From: Flavihumibacter petaseus NBRC 106054
GTDB lineage: Bacteria > Bacteroidota > Bacteroidia > Chitinophagales > Chitinophagaceae
NCBI RefSeq assembly: GCF_000974785.1
Contig: NZ_BBWV01000003.1
Coordinates: 889,833 to 953,832 of the forward strand
Direction: 5' to 3'
DNA length: 64,000 nucleotides
Shown piece by piece: positions 52,853-61,203 of this stretch. The notes below the pieces were generated by a model. That model made no database searches and was not told the DNA's origin. It saw only the letters and a program-made list of their open reading frames with translations. How positions within the stretch are numbered: position 1 is the stretch's first letter; each line of letters opens with the position of its first letter. The position numbers and the translations under genes were made by a program.

Positions 52853-54091
52853 ATGGCGCTCAATTATGTCTGGATTGCGTTTTTCGTCATCGCCTTCATT
52901 TTTGGCTTGTTCAAACTGATCATCCTGGGGGATACGGAAATCTTCAAGAAGCTGGTGGACGGCAGTTTTGAGTCGGCCAAGGCTGCGGTGATGGATGTGG
53001 CTTTCCCGCTGACGGGTACCATGGTCTTTTTCCTGGGACTGCTCAATATCGCCGACAAAGCCGGTGCGGTCCGCTTTATGGCCAGGAAACTGAACCCCCT
53101 CATGAAACGGATCTTCCCGGAAGTACCGGAAGGCCATCCCGCGATGGGGCAAATGGTGATGAATTTCTCCGCCAACCTGTTGGGCCTCGACAATGCCGCC
53201 ACGCCCTTCGGCCTCAAGGCGATGGACAGCCTCCAGACGCTGAACCCGGACAAAGAAACGGCCACCAATGCGCAGATCATGTTCCTGGTGCTGCATACTT
53301 CAGGACTCACCATTATTCCGCTTACCATTATCGCTTACCGGATCAGCAATAACAGCCAGGAGCCCGCATCCATCTTTATACCCTGTGTGCTCGGCACCCT
53401 GGTGACCACGCTGGCTTCAGTGATCATCGTCGGCCTTTGGCAGAAGATCAAATGGGATGCCGTTCTGTTCGGCTGGATCCTCTCGGCCATTGCAGCCGTT
53501 TGCGCGCTGTTGTTCGCCGTGAATAATATGACGCCCGCCGGCAAGGAAATGTTCTCGAAAGTGGCGGGCAATATGCTGCTGTTCATCATCATCATGAGTT
53601 TTATCATCGGCGGCCTCTGGAAAAGGATCAATGTGTTTGATGCTTTTATAGAAGGTGCAAAAGAAGGCTTCGGTGTGATCCTCAAGATCATTCCCTATCT
53701 CGTGGGCATGCTGGTGGGCATCCGCGTCTTCCGCGACAGCGGTGCGCTGGATTATGTAATCAAAGGCCTGGGCTGGTGCATTGCCAAAGTGGGGCTGCCC
53801 ACGGATTTCGTGCCCGCCTTACCGGTGGCTATCATGAAACCTTTCAGCGGCAGTGGCGCGCGGGGGATGATGCTCGATGTGTTCGCGAACCCCGCATATG
53901 GTCCTGATTCCTTTGTCGGGAAGACGGCGAGTATTTTCCAGGGATCTGCCGATACGACGTTTTATATTATCGCGCTGTATTTCGGTAGTGTCGGGATCAA
54001 AAAAGTACGGTATTCCATTTGGGCCGGCATGATGGCGGATTTCATCGGGGTCATTGCGGCGATTATTATTGCATATAGTTTCTTTAAATAG
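52853..54091 (+). CDS. SpmA-SpmB fusion (nucleoside-recognition/Gate domain membrane protein)
   Basis: A 412-aa integral membrane protein with about ten hydrophobic segments. The first half matches SpmA (FSANLLGLDNAATPFGLKAM, MFLVLHTSGLTIIPLT). The second half, from about residue 225, matches SpmB (LPVAIMKPFSGSGARGMM, GSADTTFYIIALYFG). In spore-formers these are two genes needed for core dehydration, but in Bacteroidota the fused protein has no known role and is probably a transporter. It is divergent from ychF. Confidence 0.9.
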   Translation: MALNYVWIAFFVIAFIFGLFKLIILGDTEIFKKLVDGSFESAKAAVMDVAFPLTGTMVFFLGLLNIADKAGAVRFMARKLNPLMKRIFPEVPEGHPAMGQMVMNFSANLLGLDNAATPFGLKAMDSLQTLNPDKETATNAQIMFLVLHTSGLTIIPLTIIAYRISNNSQEPASIFIPCVLGTLVTTLASVIIVGLWQKIKWDAVLFGWILSAIAAVCALLFAVNNMTPAGKEMFSKVAGNMLLFIIIMSFIIGGLWKRINVFDAFIEGAKEGFGVILKIIPYLVGMLVGIRVFRDSGALDYVIKGLGWCIAKVGLPTDFVPALPVAIMKPFSGSGARGMMLDVFANPAYGPDSFVGKTASIFQGSADTTFYIIALYFGSVGIKKVRYSIWAGMMADFIGVIAAIIIAYSFFK

Positions 54092-54116
54092 GATGGGCCC
54101 GCTGAGGAGATTGGGT

Positions 54117-54238
54117 TCGCGCAATATTTTTTCAGAAATGGGTTTTGCAGTTTGCTGAAGGCGCTGCGCTTTTCACGCTGGTGTATTTTTTCACGCCAAG
54201 ACGCAAAGGTGCTAAGCCGCAAAGGATTTTGTTTTGGC
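54117..54238 (-). repeat. Left inverted repeat flanking the GxxExxY gene
   Basis: Read on the minus strand, about 120 bp matches the right copy at 54893-55018 with about 80 percent identity (TTTGCGGCTTRGCACCTTTG, CGNCTTGGCGNGAAAAA, AGCGCCTTCAGCAA, AATATTGCGCGAA). Both copies can encode the peptide LCGLAPLRLG. Confidence 0.8.
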
Positions 54239-54339
54239 TAAAAGTCTGAGTGATAGCTAATGTTTTGCTGTTTAGAATACTAATGAATTCAGTGTGTAAG
54301 TGTGTTATGTAGATGAGCAACGTTGAGAGGCGGGAACAA

Positions 54340-54726
54340 TTAAAGCTTATTTACAATGCGGTGAATGCCATTCTTTATGAGGGGGACATTAAAATTGATG
54401 AGAAGTCCCAATCTGCAATCAGTAATTTTCAGGTAGGTAATTACTTGTTTGTAATGCAGGTCTTCCAGGCCGGCTACTGATTTAACTTCAACAATTAGTT
54501 TGTCTTCCAGAATAAGGTCTGCCTTATAGGCAACGTCCATAATTATGCCTTCATGGCATAAGGAAATCGTTTTTTGCCGGGCAATGTGAATCCCAATTTT
54601 CTGAAGTTCGTATGCCAAAAGTGTTTCGTATACGTTCTCAAACATACCGGGACCGTATGTCTTGTGAATTTCAACACAGATGTTTACTACAATGGCTGCT
54701 AATTGATTTTCGGAGTGCATTCCCAT
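54340..54726 (-). CDS. GxxExxY protein
   Basis: A 128-aa protein of the GxxExxY family: the eponymous motif is GPGMFENVYE, followed by LLAYELQKIGI, YKADLILEDKLIVEVKSV and HYKQVITYLKIT. The VDxxxxxxLIVEVKS part has the shape of a PD-(D/E)XK nuclease core (Asp, then Glu-Val-Lys). The start is taken at 54726 (MGMHSENQ); the frame is open for 12 more codons. The gene is flanked by about 120-bp inverted repeats and looks like the cargo of a small mobile unit. Confidence 0.85.
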   Translation of the reverse strand: MGMHSENQLAAIVVNICVEIHKTYGPGMFENVYETLLAYELQKIGIHIARQKTISLCHEGIIMDVAYKADLILEDKLIVEVKSVAGLEDLHYKQVITYLKITDCRLGLLINFNVPLIKNGIHRIVNKL

Positions 54727-54746
54727 AAGTTTATTTAGGCCAAACT

Positions 54747-54765
54747 CGATTGAAAAATTCAATCG
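54747..54765. other. Hairpin upstream of the GxxExxY gene
   Basis: CGATTGAA, AAA, TTCAATCG is a perfect 8-bp inverted repeat 21 nt upstream of the start at 54726 on the minus strand. It may be an operator or a leader hairpin. Confidence 0.45.
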
Positions 54766-54892
54766 GCAATAAGCAATGACGAATTAGGGTTATTATACTG
54801 GTTATATGAATATCAGAAAGGTGTTTCTCCGGGTCAAGTTTCTACTTACCAATAATAATGCAGCTAAATATTACTTAGTACCTGACCCTTGC

Positions 54893-55018
54893 AACAAACA
54901 AAAACTTTGCGGCTTGGCACCTTTGCGGCTTGGCGAGAAAAAAATAGACCAGCGCGAAAAGCGAAGCGCCTTCAGCAATCAGCAAAAACCAATGACGAAA
55001 AATATTGCGCGAAAAACC
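54893..55018 (+). repeat. Right inverted repeat flanking the GxxExxY gene
   Basis: AACTTTGCGGCTTGGCACCT and onward matches the left copy at 54117-54238 inverted. It ends in AATATTGCGCGAA, which is also the outer end of the left copy. Confidence 0.8.
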
Positions 55019-55065
55019 GGGGTGCACGAATAACACCGGGGTGCACGAATAACACCGGTGTGTAC
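55017..55065. repeat. 19-bp tandem repeat
   Basis: CCGGGGTGCACGAATAACA occurs at 55017-55035 and 55036-55054, then a partial CCGGTGTGTAC. It lies directly beyond the right inverted repeat and next to the DeoR gene end. Confidence 0.8.
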
Positions 55066-55067
55066 GC

Positions 55068-55817
55068 CTAAAGGACTTCTATACCGAGCTGCCGGAAAGG
55101 TTCCATTTCGGGAGCCGACGGGTCTTTCTCTGTGATCAGCATATCTACCTGGCCGATCTCACAAACATGGAGCGGCTGAAAGGAATTGATCTTTTCGGAA
55201 ATACTCAGGCAAACGACTTTTTGCGCGGACTCGATCATCGCGCGCTTGATCATCACCACATCCCAGTCGTTATCGGTTACGCCGTGCTTTGTATCAATGG
55301 CATTGATGCCCAGGAAACAGATGTCTGCCCTGATGCGCCGGATCTGGCTGATCGCTTCGGGACCAACCGTGATGCGTGCATTTTTAGAAACTTTATCGCC
55401 GATGACTACCACCTCACTATTGGGATGGTTCATGTATTCGATCACTGCAGGAATGGATCCGGATATAAATGTGGCACGAAGGGTGGGTGGCAGGGCTTTG
55501 GCTAATTCCATAATGGTGGTACCGCCACTGGTCAATACGAACATACCGTCTTTGATCAGGCGCGCTGCCTTGCGGGCAACCACCATCTTGTTTTCCAGCG
55601 AATAGACCTGGTTGTTATTGAAATTGATCTGGCTGAAGGAATGGGAAAGCGCGCCGCCGTGAACCTTGATCAGTTTTCCGCCGTCGGCCAGTTCCTGGAG
55701 ATCGCGGCGGATCGTGTCTTCTGATACGTTGATTTCTTCGCAAAGCTGGGCGGATAATACTTTGTTGTGCAGGTTGATCTGGTGCAGGATGTATGCCTGC
55801 CGCTCTTTTTTAAGCAT
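55068..55817 (-). CDS. DeoR/GlpR-family transcriptional regulator
   Basis: A 249-aa regulator started at MLKKERQAYIL (55817); a longer frame exists without conserved features. Residues about 3-57 are the DeoR helix-turn-helix (QINLHNKVLSAQLCEEINVS, EDTIRRDLQEL). The remainder is the sugar-phosphate sensor domain with TSGGTTIMELAKAL, and DICFLGINAIDTKHG in the later part. Such proteins repress sugar catabolism genes until a sugar phosphate binds. Its target genes are not next to it. nhaA lies upstream on the same strand. Confidence 0.92.
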   Translation of the reverse strand: MLKKERQAYILHQINLHNKVLSAQLCEEINVSEDTIRRDLQELADGGKLIKVHGGALSHSFSQINFNNNQVYSLENKMVVARKAARLIKDGMFVLTSGGTTIMELAKALPPTLRATFISGSIPAVIEYMNHPNSEVVVIGDKVSKNARITVGPEAISQIRRIRADICFLGINAIDTKHGVTDNDWDVVMIKRAMIESAQKVVCLSISEKINSFQPLHVCEIGQVDMLITEKDPSAPEMEPFRQLGIEVL

Positions 55818-55908
55818 AAGCGTCGTTTCGGCATCTTTAAGGTAGGCAAAAAACCGCAAAAACAAGCAATAATCGGAAATGCCGGAAGAATTAAAAAGAT
55901 TTATAAAG

Positions 55909-57096
55909 TCAGGCACCCTTAGACCCGTTCCGGGCGGCACGTCCAAGGATCAGCAGGCCCAGTACGATAGAAAGTACCGCAGCAGCAAGGATGGCCAGTT
56001 TTGCGATGTTTTGCAGGCCGGTATCGTCGAAGGCCAGCATGGTAATGAAAATCGACATGGTAAAGCCGATTCCGGCGAGGGCGCCGATGCCAGCCAACTG
56101 GGTCCACGTGGCGTCTTTGGGTTTTTGTCCCCAGCCGAGTTTCACAGCCATCCAGGCAAATAAGGTGATACCGAGTGGTTTACCCAGCACCAGTCCGCCG
56201 GCTACTCCCCATGCAAGGGGACTGAACAACGTTTCTGCCAGGTTTTCCGGCAGAACGATCGCGGTATTGGTCAATGCAAATAACGGCAGTATGATGAAGC
56301 TAACGACATCGTGCAGGGCATGTACATAGTTGCCAAGTTTGTCTTCCGGGATGGTGAATGCCAACAAGACGCCTGCGATGGTGGCATGTACACCGGACTG
56401 CAAGATGCAATACCAAAGTAGTATTCCGCCAATGATAGTCATTGCCGGCCGAAGCGTATGCCAGAGGAATTTATGGGCCAGATAGATCAGGGCAAACAAT
56501 GCAAGGGCCAGCAGCAGGTATAGGGTATGCACCGTCCCTCCGTAGAAAAGCGCAATCACCAGGATAGCGCCGAGGTCGTCAATAATGGCAAGGGCCATCA
56601 GGAAAATCTTGAGGGACACGGGCACGCGGCGCGAAAGGAGGGAGGCCACGCCAAGTGAAAAAGCGATATCGGTAGCCATGGGTACTCCCCAGCCGGCTTC
56701 CCAGGGAGTATTGCGATTAATCGCCAGGTAAATGATGGCAGGTACCAGCATGCCGCCGATGGCACCGGCAACGGGAAGGCTCGCCTTGCGGACAGATGAT
56801 AATTCCCCCACCAGCAGCTCGCGCTTAATTTCCATCCCGGCCATAAAAAAGAAAATGGACATCAAACCGTCGTTGATCCAATGCAGTAAGGTGTGGGGCA
56901 GATGCAAACCCAGGCTTTGTCCGGACGGCGTTTCCTGTTCAATCAAATGCAGGTAGGTCATGCCGATTGATGAATTCGCCAGCAATAGTGAGATTACCGT
57001 GCAGGCCAGCAACACGATGCCCACGGCACGGCTGTCCCTGACAAACTCCTGTAACGGGGAGATCAGCTGGTTACGGATGATGGAACGGAGTTTAAT
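55909..57096 (-). CDS. nhaA: Na+/H+ antiporter NhaA
   Basis: A NhaA with the full set of motifs: ATDIAFSLGV with the antiport Asp, ALAIIDDLGAILVI with the Asp pair, and SALLFSPLAWG-like later helices in LSPLAWGVAGGLVLGKPLG. It exchanges sodium for protons across the inner membrane. The first ATG-like start is a GTG at 57024 (MGIVLLAC), but the frame continues upstream with NQLISPLQEFVRDSRAV, which is the usual NhaA N-terminus. The only start codon there is an ATT at 57096, two codons after an in-frame TAA. The extended start is used here. Confidence 0.85.
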   Translation of the reverse strand: MKLRSIIRNQLISPLQEFVRDSRAVGIVLLACTVISLLLANSSIGMTYLHLIEQETPSGQSLGLHLPHTLLHWINDGLMSIFFFMAGMEIKRELLVGELSSVRKASLPVAGAIGGMLVPAIIYLAINRNTPWEAGWGVPMATDIAFSLGVASLLSRRVPVSLKIFLMALAIIDDLGAILVIALFYGGTVHTLYLLLALALFALIYLAHKFLWHTLRPAMTIIGGILLWYCILQSGVHATIAGVLLAFTIPEDKLGNYVHALHDVVSFIILPLFALTNTAIVLPENLAETLFSPLAWGVAGGLVLGKPLGITLFAWMAVKLGWGQKPKDATWTQLAGIGALAGIGFTMSIFITMLAFDDTGLQNIAKLAILAAAVLSIVLGLLILGRAARNGSKGA

Positions 57097-57189
57097 AGTT
57101 TAGTTGTTTATGAGTTTATCAGTTTACGAGTTGGGACCCGAAGGTAATCGTTAGGTTTGAAGTTTGGCTTTGCCCACCGTAACAAAATA

Positions 57190-57255
57190 CAAACGTTTAA
57201 TTTTGTAGAATGCAGGCTGGTTGCTCATTTCACTGCATTTTATGAATTGCCCCAA
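57190..57255. repeat. Single arm of the 10.2-kb palindromic repeat family
   Basis: AAACGTTTAATTTTGTAGAA and TGCAGGCTGGTTGCTCATTT, then CACTGCATTTTATGAATTGC, corresponds to the right arm at 10389-10447. It lies in the gap between nhaA and the OstA-like gene, where I see no gene. Confidence 0.65.
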
Positions 57256-57376
57256 ATCACCAAAGCACAATGGTAAACGCCGGTAGTCAAAAACTTGTTG
57301 GGGGTTTTTTATCCAGAACCTTGAAAAAATAGTCCCAAAGACCCGCTGAAGCGGGATGGCGCATAGTTCACCCAGG

Positions 57377-59104
57377 TTACTCCCTGGGTCTGCTGCCGGT
57401 AGCGGATTCTATGATAACAGGCGGGGGATCTTCGAACAGTTCGAATTTCGTTTTGGGGCGGCGCGCTTCCAACCAGTGAAAGCCGCGGAGACGCATCTCT
57501 TCGTGGTTTACCTGGCGGAAGGGACTCATCTTTCCCTGCACATCACTTCGAAACACCACGCGGCTCAATCCCTTGCTCTCGCCAGTGTTTTCAAAATAGA
57601 AATCGATGATATCCGCAGTCGACCGGTTCACACCGGCATAGGCACTGTCTTCGTCCTGCGCATAATAAATACTTTCCGCAGAACCGCGGGCACGCATGTT
57701 ATCGATATTCCCGTTAATGAAATAGCCGTTGATCGTATTGCCCTTGATCTGGTTGTAATAGCCTTCTGTAGTGCGGTTAATCATCAGCGCGTTTTCAAAT
57801 ACATGAATGCGCCGGGGTTGTTTATTGGCGGTAAAAAGATACAAGGTATCACCCGTGATCTGGCTGTGGTTGGCCCAGGCCACAGGATCCCGGAAAAGGC
57901 GGAACACAGAATCCACGCCGGAATAAAACAGGCTGTCACAAACGGCCTGCAGCGAATCGCTGAAGATCCGGACGTGATGATACGCCATGAAATACCGGTT
58001 CCGGTTCGTGGTGTCAGACGGCGAAATATCAATACGCCGATACGCGGAATCCTTAAAGAGACTGTCCCGGCTGAGGGAATCGGCGCGCAGGTAAGTATTT
58101 TCGTATCCCTTCAGATCCGTGAGCTTCATGGAGATCAGCGTATCTGCCGTGATATAGGTAGAGTCATTTTTCTGCTGGATGATCATCAGCGGCCGTTTCG
58201 TGGCCAGCATGGAATTTCTTTTCCGGTCGGCCCGCAATTCGTTGGCCAGGATCGATATCCCCTGCGCGGAATCCCGGAACACGGCATTGCCCAGGGCATA
58301 ACTCAGTCCGGTGGCGTCATCAAATCCCACTTCGTCGCCGGTAATGAAAGTACTGCCATCCTTGATCTGCGGCCGTTTCCCAAAATTCGCCTTCTTGTTT
58401 TTCAGATCATAACTGCCCTCGCTTGTCTTTACCGTACGACGGCCGCTATCCGACTTAATCAGTGTTTCGGTGATAAAGGTGGCGATCTGCGTGTCGGTAT
58501 TGTAGAGGAGCGAGTCCGTGTCCACGTCATATTCCGGGTTGCGCATCTTCACATTGTCTTTGAAGTACACATCCTTCATATCGCCGTAATAGGTAGCCTG
58601 CTGGCTGGTCAGCGTCGTTTTGTCGCTTACCACCTTGCCGCCATTGGTGTAGATGCCGATCTTGGTATCCGTATCGTATTCAAGATCATTGGTGGTCAGC
58701 ACGCCTTTGCCATCCGTCAGTTTTACATTCTTCCGGAGGTAAGCTTTTTTCGTGTCGGAATAATAAATGAGGTATTGGGAATAGGTATGGATACTGTCGG
58801 AATCATTGATGTGAACATTACCGAAAGCTTCCACCACCCCGGTGCGCCGGTTGAGAACCGCACTGTCGCAATAGAATTTTGTATTGTTCTGTTGCAGGAA
58901 CACATTCCCGGTAAGCATCTGGAGCTCGGTCACGGAATCTTTTTTCTCGTACCGGAGACGGTCTGCATGTTTGATCAGCACGATATCACTGGTATCGGTA
59001 GGCGCAAGTTCCTGCACCTGGGCGCCGGCCAGGAAGGGTAAACTGAATACCACGATCAGCACTGCCTGCAACAGCCATCCACGCAAAGAACCACTATGCC
59101 TCAT
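57377..59104 (-). CDS. OstA-like (LptD N-terminal/LptA-type) exported protein
   Basis: A 575-aa protein with a signal peptide (RGWLLQAVLIVVFSLPFLAG). The chain consists of OstA-like beta-jellyroll repeats (TELQMLTGNVFLQQNNTKFY, GVVEAFGNVHINDSDSIHTY, AYLRKNVKLTDGKGVLTTND), which bind and carry LPS across the periplasm in LptA/LptD systems. It lacks a barrel, so it is like an LptA/LptD N-terminus. It is the last gene of the amidase, MlaD, OstA order and 8 nt from mlaD. Confidence 0.88.
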   Translation of the reverse strand: MRHSGSLRGWLLQAVLIVVFSLPFLAGAQVQELAPTDTSDIVLIKHADRLRYEKKDSVTELQMLTGNVFLQQNNTKFYCDSAVLNRRTGVVEAFGNVHINDSDSIHTYSQYLIYYSDTKKAYLRKNVKLTDGKGVLTTNDLEYDTDTKIGIYTNGGKVVSDKTTLTSQQATYYGDMKDVYFKDNVKMRNPEYDVDTDSLLYNTDTQIATFITETLIKSDSGRRTVKTSEGSYDLKNKKANFGKRPQIKDGSTFITGDEVGFDDATGLSYALGNAVFRDSAQGISILANELRADRKRNSMLATKRPLMIIQQKNDSTYITADTLISMKLTDLKGYENTYLRADSLSRDSLFKDSAYRRIDISPSDTTNRNRYFMAYHHVRIFSDSLQAVCDSLFYSGVDSVFRLFRDPVAWANHSQITGDTLYLFTANKQPRRIHVFENALMINRTTEGYYNQIKGNTINGYFINGNIDNMRARGSAESIYYAQDEDSAYAGVNRSTADIIDFYFENTGESKGLSRVVFRSDVQGKMSPFRQVNHEEMRLRGFHWLEARRPKTKFELFEDPPPVIIESATGSRPRE

Positions 59105-59112
59105 GGGGTAAA

Positions 59113-60102
59113 TCAGTTTGTTTGGGCGCTGGAATCGGCCAGTGGCGCCTGTAAGGGAGTACTTTTATCTTTTTTACCGAAAACGGAAATGCTGATATAC
59201 CGCTTGGGATGAACCCTGAGGTCATCCAAAAGGATATTCAGGCTGCGGGAAGTATTCTCGAGGTTGTTGTACAGTTTTTTGTCGTTCAGCAGCAGCCCGA
59301 GGCTACCGTCCTTGCTGTTAGCTTTCGCCACCACTGCGTTCAGGTTGGTCATGGTCTTGTTCAGCTGGTCAACTGTTTCCTGTAGTTTCAGGTTGGACAG
59401 GTTGCCTGACATTTTCTCCAGGTTGGTCAGGGTATTGTTGATCTTGTCATTGTTCTTCGCCAGGTTGCCGGTCACCACATCGAGGTTATGCAGGGTACGG
59501 TTGAGTGCACTGTTCTGTGCGGCAACAAGGGTGTTGAGGGAAGCTGAAGCCGCCGTCAGGTTGGCAACGATCTTGTGGAAATTATTTTTGGTGGCAGGAT
59601 CAAAATAGCCACCGGCAACCTGGATCAGTGAATCGAGCGATTGCAGGGTGCCGTCGAGGGTTTTCAGTGCCGGGTTAATATTGGCGCTGATCTGATCGAT
59701 CAGTCCCGCTTTGATATTCGTGATCAGGGTGTCACCATTCTTCATGAAAGTGGTGGAATTGCCGGGTTCGATGGTGATGGAAGCGGAGCCAAGGAGCTCA
59801 GTACTGATAAAAGCAACAGAATTAGCCGGAATATCAATATCGCGGGCAAGGTTGATGGTTACAACGATACCATCATTAATATTACGGGTTCTTTCCTCCA
59901 TTTTATATACCATGCCCACCTGGAGGCCGTTGATCAGTACCGGGTTGCTGGTAGTGAGACCTGTTACCCTCGGAAAGATTGCATAGATCTTGTCATTCTT
60001 TTCAAAGAGGTTCTTTCCTTTCAGGTAATTGAAACCAAAAATCATCAACGCTATGGCAACTACAGCCACTAAACCGATCTTGGTTTCATTAGAAATTTTC
60101 AT
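59113..60102 (-). CDS. MlaD-type MCE protein
   Basis: A 329-aa protein with one N-terminal membrane anchor (KIGLVAVVAIALMIFGFNYL), a single MCE domain (about 40-120, with VTGLTTSNPVLINGLQVG) and a long helical C-terminal part rich in Asn and Leu. MlaD-type proteins hold phospholipids for transport between membranes. The partner ABC genes are not in this window. It sits between the amidase and OstA genes on one strand with short gaps, suggesting a transcription unit for the cell envelope. Confidence 0.9.
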   Translation of the reverse strand: MKISNETKIGLVAVVAIALMIFGFNYLKGKNLFEKNDKIYAIFPRVTGLTTSNPVLINGLQVGMVYKMEERTRNINDGIVVTINLARDIDIPANSVAFISTELLGSASITIEPGNSTTFMKNGDTLITNIKAGLIDQISANINPALKTLDGTLQSLDSLIQVAGGYFDPATKNNFHKIVANLTAASASLNTLVAAQNSALNRTLHNLDVVTGNLAKNNDKINNTLTNLEKMSGNLSNLKLQETVDQLNKTMTNLNAVVAKANSKDGSLGLLLNDKKLYNNLENTSRSLNILLDDLRVHPKRYISISVFGKKDKSTPLQAPLADSSAQTN

Positions 60103-60140
60103 CCGCAGGTCTTTTAGGTTTCTCGATCAAATGTATACAA

Positions 60141-61121
60141 TTATTTGCCGGTAGCAGGACGCTGGCTATGGTGGGCATTCTCCAGTTCCGTCTTGTACCT
60201 TCTGAATGCATTCAAAACACTGGCCACCACTTCATCCTGTCCCTTTTCACTGTTCAGGTACTCTTCTTCTTCCTTATTGGTAATGAAGCCGGTTTCCACC
60301 AGGATGCTGGGCATGCCGGTAGCCTGTAACACCCAGATCCCTTTATTGTTCCGTTGTTTCACGCCGAAACTCTGCCTGCCTTCCTTTTCAAACTCGTCTT
60401 CCACCATGCTGGCCAGGAGGGCAGAATTGCGGAAATAATATTTCGTATACAGCTGGGCGCGGATCTGGGCCTCCGGTGAGTTCAGGTCCAGCACGTTTTC
60501 AGGGTCATCGATCGGTTCGCCTTCACCGCTTTCGTTTTCCTCCATGGCATTGATGTTTTCGCTCTTTGCCTTGCTCCGGTCAGCAGCCCAGATATAAGTT
60601 TCTGTGCCAATACGGGTATTCTTCACATAATAAGATTCGTATATGGGTGACTGTATGGTCTTTTTACGCCGGTTCTTTCCTTTTCCCACATACACCACTT
60701 TAGGTTTATATCCGGATATTCTCTTGGCGTACCAGCCGCCAGCCTTCTGCCCGGTGGCGTTCAGGTGAATGCTGATGAAAAGATCGCCCTTGGCTTCGTT
60801 GGCCATCTGTGCACGCACGCGGTTGGCCACATTGGGATCTTTTTCACCCCGGGGAAGGTTTTCGTCGGTCCTGGTATAAATGAATTTGATTTGAGGAAAT
60901 TCAGCCTCCATGGCTTTTCCCAGTTTGAGGGCGATCTGCAGGGCAACCTCTGCTTCCGTCGAAATGAGACCGCGGGCACCGGGGTCCCTGCCACCATGAC
61001 CTGCGTCGATGATGACAGTTTTGATGGCATTCTTTCCCTGGGCCCGGATGGATTGTGAAAACATTAGCAATGCAACAGCAGCAAGGGTCAGGGATAAAGA
61101 GGTCTTAATCATTTTCAACAT
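60141..61121 (-). CDS. N-acetylmuramoyl-L-alanine amidase
   Basis: A 326-aa amidase_3-type enzyme with a signal peptide ending at SIRAQ. The zinc-site motifs are visible: IIDAGHGGRDPGARG, the glutamate in TEAEVALQIA, FISIHLNA and the late SILVETGFITN. It cleaves the amide bond between MurNAc and the peptide stem in the cell wall. An acidic insert (ENESGEGEPIDDPEN) lies in the middle. It is divergent from lptD, only 82 nt away, and leads the mlaD/OstA unit. Confidence 0.93.
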   Translation of the reverse strand: MLKMIKTSLSLTLAAVALLMFSQSIRAQGKNAIKTVIIDAGHGGRDPGARGLISTEAEVALQIALKLGKAMEAEFPQIKFIYTRTDENLPRGEKDPNVANRVRAQMANEAKGDLFISIHLNATGQKAGGWYAKRISGYKPKVVYVGKGKNRRKKTIQSPIYESYYVKNTRIGTETYIWAADRSKAKSENINAMEENESGEGEPIDDPENVLDLNSPEAQIRAQLYTKYYFRNSALLASMVEDEFEKEGRQSFGVKQRNNKGIWVLQATGMPSILVETGFITNKEEEEYLNSEKGQDEVVASVLNAFRRYKTELENAHHSQRPATGK

Positions 61122-61180
61122 AGAATATCCTTTGATAATGGGAATTCGCTTTTATCACAACGTAATAAAGTCCGAATTAC

Positions 61181-61188
61181 TATTTTTG
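61181..61188 (+). promoter_or_regulatory. Possible -7 element (TANNTTTG) before lptD
   Basis: TATTTTTG fits the consensus exactly and lies 15 nt before the ATG at 61204, giving a very short leader. No -33 element is clear. Confidence 0.4.
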
Positions 61189-61203
61189 CCCCCATTCAAT
61201 AAT

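Noticed and set aside
57356..59041. A 561-codon open frame on the + strand opposite the OstA-like gene
   Set aside because: It mirrors the coding frame of the OstA-like gene in codon position and has no domain features; it is an antisense shadow.
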